Program-made: the position numbers and the translations under genes
The notes under the pieces: generated by a model
Database searches by the model: none
What the model was told of the DNA's origin: nothing
What the model saw: the letters and a program-made list of their open reading frames with translations, nothing else
Part shown: positions 53,440 to 61,906 of the stretch, piece after piece
Layout: every line of letters starts with the position of its first letter
How positions within the stretch are numbered: position 1 is the first letter of the stretch
Source of the DNA: Thecaphora thlaspeos
Taxonomy: Eukaryota; Basidiomycota; Ustilaginomycetes; Urocystidales; Glomosporiaceae
Reading direction: 5' to 3'
Length of the DNA: 64,000 nucleotides
Assembly (NCBI GenBank): GCA_900291925.1
Contig: UWYS01000012.1
Coordinates: forward strand, 248,001 to 312,000

Positions 53440-54198
53440 ATGTACCTCCGTGCCGCTCACGCCGAGACCTCCCCGGCCGTTCTCCAGCAGCTGGTGCGTG
53501 AGCACCCGCTCGGAGTCCTCACCACCGCCCTCTCCTCGATGCGTTTCCCGCTCATCCAAGTAAGCCACATCCCGTTTGTCCTCGACGTACGCAACTCGCC
53601 GGCTTCGTTGGATGACGACGACTCTCCCGGAACGCTGCGAGGCCACTTGATACGCGTCAATCCGCAAGCCAAGGCGCTCAGCGAGGCAGCCTCAGCCTCG
53701 TCCGACGGCAGGAGGGTCTCGACCGAGGTGCTGGTCCTCTTTAACGGCGTCAATTCGTACGTCCCGCCCCGCTTCTACAGCGCCACAAAGCCGACGACGG
53801 GCAAGGTGGTTCCGACCTGGAACTACGCCGCCGTGCAGGCCTACGGAATGGCAACCGTCTACCACTCCACGTCCGACGCCGCCACAAACGACTTCCTCGA
53901 CAAGCAGATCAGCGACCTGACGGACCAGCAGGAAGAGTCGATCTCGGCTGCGTTGGAGCGAGGGGAAAAGTGGAAGGTCGACGACGCCCCTGCCAAGTAC
54001 GTCGACACGCTAAAGAAGGCCATCATCGGTATCGAGATCAAGCTGACGAGGCTCGAGGGAAAGTGGAAGATGAGCCAGGAGGTTGATCAGGACGATCGAG
54101 CGGGCGTGGTAGCGGGCTTCCAGGGGATGGAGAGCGAAGAGGCCAAAGAGGTCGCCAGGCTCGTCGCCGACCGGGCGCCCTGCAAGCATGCCGCGTAG
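53440..54198 (+). CDS. PaiB-like FMN-binding split-barrel protein
   Basis: Member of the FMN-binding negative transcriptional regulator (PaiB) family. Bacillus PaiB affects protease genes and sporulation, but fungal members are uncharacterised and more likely act as flavin or heme-binding oxidoreductases. The intronless 252-aa frame opens with 'MYLRAAHAETSPAVLQQLVREHPLGVLTTA', the family start, and has 'LIQVSHIPFVLD', 'LRGHLIRVNPQAKAL', 'VLVLFNGVNSYVPPRFY', 'VVPTWNYAAVQAYGMATV' and 'IIGIEIKLTRLEGKWKMSQ', in the same order as PaiB. A Ser-rich loop is inserted near residue 85. It converges on the acetyltransferase locus, with 322 bp between. Confidence 0.88.
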   Translation: MYLRAAHAETSPAVLQQLVREHPLGVLTTALSSMRFPLIQVSHIPFVLDVRNSPASLDDDDSPGTLRGHLIRVNPQAKALSEAASASSDGRRVSTEVLVLFNGVNSYVPPRFYSATKPTTGKVVPTWNYAAVQAYGMATVYHSTSDAATNDFLDKQISDLTDQQEESISAALERGEKWKVDDAPAKYVDTLKKAIIGIEIKLTRLEGKWKMSQEVDQDDRAGVVAGFQGMESEEAKEVARLVADRAPCKHAA

Positions 54199-54520
54199 AC
54201 AGAGTCGTCGTTGTCGACGGCGCACCTGTGATCGTCACTCGAGTCACCCGGCCCGTCGTTGCTCTGTTCATCGATGGCCTGAGTCGCAGCGCTTCCACCG
54301 TTCTTTGCGCGAGGTGCGCGGGCGCAGTCCGACATCTCTACGTACATCCTCGAGTGTGTGCCAAAGAGCGTCTGCTACGCTGAAGCTGGCTATGTCTGGC
54401 ACCCTCTTGCACCGTACATGAGCACCTCGCTCCCTCCCATGTCGGGGATCCGAGTGGTATTAAAATCAACGCAGCTCTACTTGTATACATTACGACGTTT
54501 GCCCACCGAGCCGCCGCGGC

Positions 54521-55273
54521 TCACTCTTCCTTGAATTGCCTCTCCATGATGTTGTCCGTCTGAACACAGCTTCCCATGACAAAGTCGTGGTTCCCGACCA
54601 TCTTGAAACCGTGCCTCTCATAGAACCTCCTCGCCTTGAGGTTTTCCTCCCAGATGCCAAGCCATACGGCCTTGTAGCGGCCTCTTGCCACCTCGAGCGC
54701 CTTTGCGAGGAGCGCTCCACCGACTCCCTGTCCGTGAGCGGCCGCAGCGGTGTAGATACGCTGCAGCTCTATCGCCTCGTTCGGCGGTAAGGTGAGGCAG
54801 GGCTCAGACGAACCCGTGGTGAGTTGAGCGAAGCCGAGCAGTGTTGACGTGGTGTCATCGCGTGCGACGAAAAAAGGTATGGACCGAGTCGAGCAGCTTC
54901 GCGTGGATGGCGGTGTCCGAGTAGGACTTTTCCAGGTAGTCGGCCAGGTCAGAGGAGGGAATCGAGTGGCCGAACGAGGAGGCAAATACGCTCCGACCGA
55001 GCGCGGCAATGGCCGAGGCGTCCGACGGCGTCGCGGCGACGATGCTAAAGGAGAGCACCGATGGCGAGGCGTTCGTCGCGACGGCGCCGGCGCCGTTCGA
55101 GATTGCTGCTTCGACTGCTGCAGCACGGTGCGGGGCGAGGATGGACGGGGCGAGGAGAGCCGGGAAGCAGACGAGTGTTGGCGTGAGACGTCGAGAGCGT
55201 CGGTATGAGATTGTGCACTGCGAGCGAAAGCAGCCGGGCGCCTTCTAGCGAGACGTCCAGACTCACCCGTCAT
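54521..55273 (-). pseudogene. GNAT-family N-acetyltransferase with a homopolymer frameshift
   Basis: GNAT enzymes move an acetyl group from acetyl-CoA to an amine; the substrate here is unknown. The gene seems to begin at an ATG at 55273-55271 with a 7-nt first exon (55273-55267) and a GTGAGT...CAG intron (55118-55266). This puts Met-Thr in frame with 'LSFSIVAATPSDASAIAALGRSVFASSFGHS', a GNAT N-terminus that otherwise lacks any ATG. At A54870-54875 (T6 on the coding strand) the frame breaks. With five T it would read smoothly 'SVHTFFVARDD...LLGFAQL'. After the break the acetyl-CoA loop 'IYTAAAAHGQGVGGALLAKAL' and 'ENLKARRFYERHGFKMVG' are intact. A single indel in a run could be a sequencing error or a true null allele. 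Confidence 0.72.
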
Positions 55274-55401
55274 ATCGCCTCTAGTCTAGTCGAGGGTCGG
55301 GTGGAGCCTTGTCTCGTCTGCGGTTGCAGATTGGATACGGCGCGATGCGATGTGACGGCGCAGAGCGACGCAGGAGGGGAAGCGGTGAGATGTCGGGGGA
55401 T

Positions 55402-55442
55402 GGCGGGCAAGGCGGGCGAGGCGGGCGAGGCGGGCGAGGCGG
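55402..55442. repeat. 9-bp tandem repeat (GGCGGGCGA)
   Basis: Four full units, the first with one change, and a partial fifth lie in the 506-bp space between the divergent GNAT and ankyrin genes. No coding role is evident. Confidence 0.85.
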
Positions 55443-55779
55443 TGGTAGTCGTCTGCCCTGACCCTTTTATGGTCGAATCGCTTGGCCTCAAGTCAGGCGA
55501 GCCACAGGTAGGTGCCTTCTCGGTGAGGGGAGCACAAAGGTCGGGCGGCCAGGCGGCGGGCAAGGTCCCTGGGCTTTGCTGCCAGGAAAGGTCCAACGTG
55601 CATTCGTCGGCGATATCGCAGTTGTGGCGGCGGCGGCGTCAGGACAGAGACCCTGCGGGGGTCCGCCAAATGACCGCACGGTCGAGGTGGAAAAGCCTCA
55701 TCCCCGATATCTCCTGCTTACCCAAGGCGTAGTAGCGTGCTCACCAGACGCCATCACACACACACACTCAACAACCAGC

Positions 55780-56602
55780 ATGTCGCCCGTAGCGACCTCG
55801 ACCGACATCAACCCGGCCTACGATCCGATGCGTCCCTCTTCTGACGACGTCCCGGCAGGTAACGCCAGCGAGGGCGGCGCGGCTCCGACATCCGTCAGCC
55901 AGCTGCCCAACGCCGCCATCGACCTGGCCAACCGAGTGAGTTCAGACGCAGGCCGTCCCTCGGGCACGTGCGTACGAACCTCCATCGCCGACCGACGGCT
56001 GACGATTGTTCTCGCTTTCTCTCACCACGCCGCAGATGTTCGATCTAGCTCGTCAGGGAAATCTCGACCTGCTCGAATGCCTCAACGCCGGTCTACCGCC
56101 CAACCTCACAAACAACCGCGGCGACACCCTCCTCATGCTCGCCTCCTACCACGGTCAGACGGAGCTGGTGCGGCGCATGCTCCAGATCGACAACGGTCAC
56201 GACTACGACCACGAGGCTGCAACGCCGACGACGGCGACGACGACGACGCGACAGGCTCAGACACCGGCGAGGCCGCCGAGACGACGAGCGAAGCCGGATC
56301 CCAACCAGCTCAATGGGCGCGGACAGAGCATCGTGGCCGGGGCCGTGTTCAAGGGATACACCGACGTCGTCAGGCTTCTCATCGAGCACAATGCTGACCC
56401 TACGGCGGGACAGCCGTCTGCAGAGGAGACGGCAAAAATGTTCAACAAGTGGGACGGCGACGGCGGCTTCAAGGAACTCTTCGAAAACGCAAGCGGCAGA
56501 GGCATCGGCGCGCGCGAGGCCGCAGAGGCCGTAGAGGATAGAGAGGAGGCGCGGCGCGTCCCCGGCGTAGGGCTGCAAACGTCCAGCGCTGCTCAAAGAT
56601 GA
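55780..56602 (+). CDS. Ankyrin-repeat protein
   Basis: Small ankyrin protein of a type common in fungi, similar in layout to yeast Yar1-like proteins; the partner is unknown. Exons: 55780-55935 and 56036-56602 (240 aa); the 100-nt intron is GTGAGT...CAG in phase 0. After a disordered N-terminus, ankyrin repeats run from about residue 53: 'MFDLARQGNLDLLECLNAGLPPNLTNNRGDTLLMLASYHGQTELVRRML', then an acidic and Thr-rich linker of about 40 residues, then 'NGRGQSIVAGAVFKGYTDVVRLLIEHNADP'. An alpha-helical tail rich in Ala, Arg and Glu follows. The ATG at 55780 is preceded by a CA-repeat leader, and the frame upstream contains no better start. Confidence 0.82.
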
Positions 56603-56703
56603 AGATCCGTCAGGCCCAGCAGGTGGCGGACTATCCCTCACTACCCTTTGCATTGCACCGGACCGCAATCATTCCATCGCCTTCTTCTCTTTCGCGTCCC
56701 GAT

Positions 56704-58579
56704 TCAAGGCTCCGGCGACGACTCGATGACAATCGCCTCTTCCCGGCTGCTCTTGATCACTGGCCGCATCTGTCTCGCGGCCGCGGTGAGCTGGGCCGGC
56801 TTCTCGTCCTCGCTGTCGCTCAGCAACACGATCGCCTGCATCCGCGACGTATCGCCTTTCTTGCGCTTCGGCGGACGGCTCGTCGCAGCCGCAGAGGCGG
56901 CGGCGGTGGAGTTGTCGTTCCTCTGGCCAACTTGGCGACGGTCACTGGCCTGTGCTTCGATAGGCGCGGCAGGTGTTTCCTCTAACTCCGTGTCCATCTC
57001 GGCCGCAGCGAGCAGGAATGAGTCGTCGTAGTCGTCAAACTCATCGATGTTCTCCTGCTTCTTCTCTGCGCGCCCAGGCCTACGGTCTTCACGGGTTGGA
57101 TCGGGTCTCGAAGATGTCGCTGCTCGTGGCGGCGGTCGTGTCGTAGCGGCAGGCCTTGATGCAGCTAGGACGCTCGTCCGGTCCGCTATCGTCGCCGCCG
57201 TCACTTCGGCGTTGGCGGGAACCCGAGTGGCTTGTGTGGGCTCGAGAGGCGCCTTCCTGCTCGCGGCGCAAGGTAAGCAAGGCGGAGCGAGAGGCGGGTC
57301 AGCAACGTATCTCGCGAGAAACTCCCGAGCAGCGACAGGCTCGCGGCGGTACGGAACTCACCCAAGCTTCTGCCTGAGCATGTTGATAAGGCGGTTCTCG
57401 GCTTCCGCCTGCCACTCTTCTATGTCTCCTCCCTCGATGGTCAAACACCTTGGCGTCAGCAGGATCTGTGGCGATCGGCAAAGGGGTCGCGGTCATATCA
57501 GTTCCGACTGCACTTGCTCCGCAGCGAGAGCATCGATCGTGGCAACCTACCTGTCCTCGCCGCACTTCAGCGTTCTTCAACAGGATCTGTACGGGTATAA
57601 CGATGACGTGGCCGTTGATCGAATTAGCGCATCGCTCGACGAAGCCGAGCTGCCCGTTCCCGACGGCAGGCAGCCTGGAGCTCACCTTGCATCCCAGCCT
57701 GGTTTCGTTCATGTCTAGACCGGGCACCCTTTCGTGCTCGAAGGCCATTACGGTCGGGCCGTGTCCATCGCTCAGCTCGAGCCTCAGCATCTTTCTCGGA
57801 AACACTGTCGCCTGTATCTCTGCCTCGTCCTCTTGAGCGTTGAACTCGGCCATGTGTGCTGCATCCTCGTCGGCCGTAGCCGCCACCTGGCCGTGGCCGA
57901 GGTCTCGCGCGGCGGCGGTGGCATTGGCGGTCGACGTGGCGGGGTGGAGCAGGGCGGCACCGCCCAGCGTGGAAAGGGCCGCCTTGCGGGCTTCGGCCAC
58001 CTCGAGCTGCGTCGCTGCCGAGATCCCAATGTCTGGATGTAAAAGGGAAAGCATGCGACACCGTCCTCGACACCGTCCTCGACACCGCGTCAGTCATCGG
58101 TCGGCTACCCGTCACACGGAGCGAAGAAAGGACATCGCTAGCCAGCGCTCACCCATGACAGACACGATCTGGACCAGGACGGCGCTCTTCGGGCCCGCTC
58201 CTGTCGTACCGTCCTTGAGATTCGACAGATTGGCCGCCAGTGCCCCCGTAGCGGCGGCGGCGGTGAGATCGGCGGCGAGGAGCTGCAGGCGCACCTGCTT
58301 GGCGAGCTGGTCATCGGTCACCGGACGACTCGGGCCAGGGAGCGAGCGGAGGTACTCGACGCATTGCGAGCTGCACGTCCCAACGTCGTTGCGAGTGGAC
58401 GGAGGAGCACAACTCAAGGATCTCTCAGCCCGCAGGTTCCTGTGCCGCGACGGAAGGAAAGGGGCAAACGAGGCGACCTGGCCCGCTACTCACAGCCAGG
58501 TAGGGTCAAGTTGCAACGTAGGATACCTGGCGGAGAGGAGCCGTGTCACGGCCGCCGGGATGGGTTCGCTGGCCGCCAT
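56704..58579 (-). CDS. RMI1: RecQ-mediated genome instability protein 1 (Rmi1)
   Basis: Rmi1 joins Sgs1/BLM and Top3 to dissolve double Holliday junctions. Six exons on the minus strand: 58579-58494, 58370-58153, 58032-57686, 57586-57551, 57465-57362, 57256-56704 (447 aa); all phases agree. The protein starts 'PAAVTRLLSARYPTLQLDPTWLSQCVEYLRSLPG', the DUF1767-like helical part, then 'VLVQIVSVMDIGISA', and the OB-fold part 'VFPRKMLRLELSDGHGPTVMAFEHERVPGLDMNETRLGCKILLKNAEVRRGQILLTPRCLTIEGGDIEE' assembled across introns 3 and 4. A disordered Pro/Ser/acidic tail of about 180 residues ends 'IVIESSPEP', with an 'IVLLSDSEDE' motif resembling a SUMO-interacting site. Intron 3 (99 nt) is stop-free and in frame. 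The start is by homology and Kozak-like context. Confidence 0.88.
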
Positions 58580-59356
58580 GTCGGTGATGCCTTTGACGGT
58601 GTGCGAAAGCCTCCTGGCTAGCGCGGGGGGGGGGGTGAGAGGCCAGGCTGTGGTGGCAGCAAAACGAAACACGTCGACGAGGAAAAGAGCAAAGTGGCTG
58701 GCCTCCTCGAGAGCAACACGACCTCCACCTCGCGTTCGAAAGAATCAAGAGTCAAGAATCAAGAATCAAGATCCTCAGATTAAATATCTCTCCAGATCAT
58801 TGTTTTGCCCCTCACTCTCTCTTGTATGTTGTGTTTGTATGTCATCTTTGTACATTGCACTTGTTGTTGTACTTTGATGTTATATTGTGCCTATATGTTA
58901 TATATTGTAGCTGTATGCTGTTGTTGTGCTGGCAGCACAGACAGCTTGGGTCTGCATTTTCTGCTGCAGCAGGCACAAGAACCCTTCCTCATGGTCCTTG
59001 CTTCTATATTTTTCTCTCCAACTTTTTCTGCACAATTGTATGCTGTGTTTGTATGTTATATGCTGCATTTGTATGCTATATGTTGTCTTTGTGTGTTATC
59101 TTTATGTATTGTATATTGTGATTGTATGCATGAATGCCAAAAAAAAATCAGCTCCTCCAACAGCATCAACTTTGTTGCAACAAAGGACTGGTTCAAGAAT
59201 CCACTCTTAACAACCCATAAGGCTGGTCATACTTGCAAGATCAGCCCCACTGCAAGCACCATCAGCACTGCCACAACCTCCACCACCCATCCCAAGAACA
59301 ATGGTACAGTTTCCAGCAAGGACCAACCCCTCCAAACTTGCAATGTCAGTGGTTGA

Positions 59357-60032
59357 CTCAGGCCTTGGATCCCAATTGCAGGCCTGCTGCATGCCCCATT
59401 ACACCTCTTTTGTCATGACTTTGCCCAACAAGTGGAGACTGAGTTGGGCACAGACACAGCTTGTCAGGGAAAGAACCATCTTCAATGCAACAACACCCTC
59501 AGGAGTTACACTGGTGGCATCTCCCTATACAATGTTGCAAGCATCAGGGCAGGGGAGGCTTCAGCTGCCACCTCCCAGACTTACATCTCCAATTATCAAG
59601 GGGGAGTCCAGAGGTCCATCAGGGTCAGAGTGCTGGCACTGCACCAGAAGCAGACCAGGGAGGGTTCTGCAGCCCCTGGTAAGTCTCATCACACTTTGAT
59701 CATCCTTTCAGCCCACTTGTTGCTCTTGCTGTTGTTTGCTAACATTTGTGCCTCTCTCCACTGGCACACTTTACATATCATTTGTCCTTGTAGCTGAAAA
59801 AGCTTGGAGACCACAAAGCTGGAACAGGAAGTGGATCACCCCCTCTGTATCTGCTGAACTGGTCAAGCTGCAAGAGCAGAGGGACAACCTCTGTCTTCTC
59901 CCAACAAAAGACAGTTGAATTCTTGGAAGGGGCCTTGTCTTGACACTGAATGACATTGCCAGGGCCCAGCAAGAGATCAGGGACAAGGAGGCAGCTCTCA
60001 TTGCACAACTCTCCACCAAGAGAGAGAGTTAA
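59357..60032 (+). pseudogene. Decayed intron-containing gene inside the CpG-free island
   Basis: An open frame (59357-59678) reads 'CHDFAQQVETELGTDTACQGKNHLQCNN...GGVQRSIRVRVLALHQKQTREGSAAP'. It meets a clean intron, 59679-59793 (115 nt, GTAAGT...TGTAG), and continues in phase as 'AEKAWRPQSWNRKWITPSVSAELVKLQEQRDNL'. A TGA at 59916-59918 interrupts; beyond it the same frame stays protein-like ('NDIARAQQEIRDKEAALIAQL', coiled-coil) to a TAA at 60030. The TGA could be a deaminated CGA (Arg). The upstream border is another TGA at 59354. The intact intron signals mean this was once a spliced host-type gene or an element-borne one. I recognise no domain. Confidence 0.5.
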
Positions 60033-60462
60033 TAGGTGGTGGTGCAACTATGTCTGTAGCAATGATAGTTGGTAAGATTACTGAGGTAGGGAGCAAGCAA
60101 GGAACTGACTATATGTACAGAGGGGAGCAGACAAGTGGGTTGATGGAATGCCAGCTGGCAAGCTGGTGCATCACAGCTCCAATGTGGAAAAAAAAAGGTG
60201 TGGTCCATCTCCTGGGACTCCAGCTCCTCCAAGCTCTGTGACCCAATGTTCCAACTGAGAGGCCTCCTTCATCTTCAATGATAGCCATGAGGATGGCCAA
60301 CAACCTACAGAGAAGGAGGAGGGGGCCATCAGCAAGATACTTGCACTAATTGACTGCCTGCACCATGCTAGCTTAGGCTGTGATGCTGTCAAGGAGCTGC
60401 TCTTCTTCTGCAAGGAGTCTGCCATCTGCCCCCTTTACAGCTGGGGCAAAGGTGGCTCAATC

Positions 60463-61131
60463 ATGACCACCCCTGGTGGGGGACTCCAAGGCCACTTCAA
60501 TGTTGTAGGGAAGCATTACAACCTAAGCATTTGGGAACACATCCACATAGAACATCAAGACATTGTTGCCACCCTCAAGCTTGGTTGTCTGCTCCATCCA
60601 GGTGTCTTCCTACAGCCAGCCCTGGGAGCCTCTTTTGCTCTACACCCTCTCATTGACCACTCAGAGGAACAGCTCTGCCTTTCCCTTGCCCCTCCCACAC
60701 TCTATCCTGACCATCAGGACAATATCTCAATGTGGCTAGGAGCTCCTAGTTTCATCAAGGACAAGAGTCAAACCTTTCTGGTGGGTCACAATCCTGCTAT
60801 AAGGGTATTTTGTCAACTCTCAAGGAACAAACAGATCAAGAGTACAGATGATGTTGGATACCTTCTGAATGACTCTTTTGTAGACTGTGGCAACAAGAGA
60901 AAGAGGGCTACACTGGATGGGATTATGACAGACCATGGCATGATGGAGCTTGACATGACAATGGCAAGGCCTGAGGCTGGCCAGCCTGTCATACTCACAA
61001 GGGCTCAAGCCTCAAAGCCAGTCTTTGCCCCTTGGCCTCAGGAGGTGGAAGAGGGCAGCAACTTGACAATGTTTCATGAGGATGAGACCTTGGAAGGGCT
61101 GGATAATTTGAAGTTGTCACAACACACATAG
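60463..61131 (+). CDS. Uncharacterised 222-aa open frame in the CpG-free island
   Basis: From the ATG at 60463 a frame of 222 codons runs to 61131 and contains no CpG. The same frame is open upstream for another 68 codons to a TGA at 60256-60258, with protein-like text ('DCLHHASLGCDAVKELLFFCKES', 'AICPLYSWGKGG'). The ATG is therefore probably internal to an older, longer frame. The product has 'GHFNVVGKHYNLSIWEHIHIEHQDIVATL', an acidic C-terminus and no recognised motif. Survival of 290 open codons in DNA that has lost every CpG suggests recent decay, or selection. It may be the 3' part of the decayed gene upstream. Confidence 0.45.
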   Translation: MTTPGGGLQGHFNVVGKHYNLSIWEHIHIEHQDIVATLKLGCLLHPGVFLQPALGASFALHPLIDHSEEQLCLSLAPPTLYPDHQDNISMWLGAPSFIKDKSQTFLVGHNPAIRVFCQLSRNKQIKSTDDVGYLLNDSFVDCGNKRKRATLDGIMTDHGMMELDMTMARPEAGQPVILTRAQASKPVFAPWPQEVEEGSNLTMFHEDETLEGLDNLKLSQHT

Positions 61132-61250
61132 CAATGTATGATGAGATATCTAGCTTTGTACAAGATATTGCCACCTGATCATCTCTTGTTGGGTTGGGCA
61201 ACACCAGAAGTAATGATCAACTCTTATGGCTTAGGCAACATCTAAAATAT

Positions 61251-61906
61251 CGAGGTTTTCACCCAAAACTGAACGACATGTTTGTTGTGTTTGTGTGTAT
61301 ATCAAGGTGACAAAATTGTCGTGTCTTTATGTAGACCCAAGCGACAAAATAATTGTCACAAAGGCAACACAGGAATCGCTAGACTGATGCTCTATCGACT
61401 AGCTGCGGTCTCAGGCAGGCGAATAGCCGCTATGTCATATGCAATAACTTCAGAGAGCGTTAAGGCTATCCAAGAGCAGAAACGATGCTTCTTACACCTA
61501 TCTGATCAAGTTTTGGCCTGCGCTACGAGGTGCAAAGGATCTGCCAGAGGCAAGGCCGAGCTGAGCTGGATCGGCGTCGCGTAAAGATGAGCTGGCCGCC
61601 GCCGCCTCCACAATCAAATGCGGCCAGAGAGGCGAGGCGAGGCCCACTGCCGTCGATTTCCAAGTCTCGAAGCTGCGACCTTTCGCCACCTCTCGCCGCT
61701 CCTCTTTCGCTTCCTCGGCCCCTCGTTACCACCATCATCACCATCACCACCATTGCCGTCCCGCGCCACGCCACGACGCTCGCCACGACGGACTCAAGAG
61801 GCAACAGCCAGCGTCACGCATCCGCATCCATCTTGCACTGCAGCTCATCTACAACGGACAGACAGGCGAGCCTCCACGCCGAGGGCTCCGACGACCCCCC
61901 ACAGAC
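61251..61906. promoter_or_regulatory. RAD18 upstream region
   Basis: CpG reappears here. The first 150 bp still look AT-rich and contain a near-palindrome 'gacaaaattgtc' and a related 'gacaaaataattgtc' about 40 bp apart (61310-61365). From 61610 the sequence is a CT/CA-rich leader. Apparent long frames here are shadows of the RAD18 5' region. Confidence 0.4.

Larger units (their letters stand above)
58739..61250. other. CpG-free island, probable methylated mobile or lineage-specific element
   Basis: Reading every line, I find no CG dinucleotide between the last one at 58737-58738 and the next at 61251. The flanks have several per line. TG and CA are abundant, as expected if methylated CpG decayed to TpG/CpA. 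GC content drops to an estimated 45-48 percent. Left part (58820-59130): two copies of a degenerate TTGTATG-rich stretch, with a 21-bp match (one difference) at 58822 and 59036. Middle and right: decayed coding sequence and an open frame (listed separately). No terminal repeats, integrase, transposase or reverse-transcriptase motifs were recognised, so the element type is unknown. It lies wholly between the divergent RMI1 and RAD18 genes. Confidence 0.75.
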
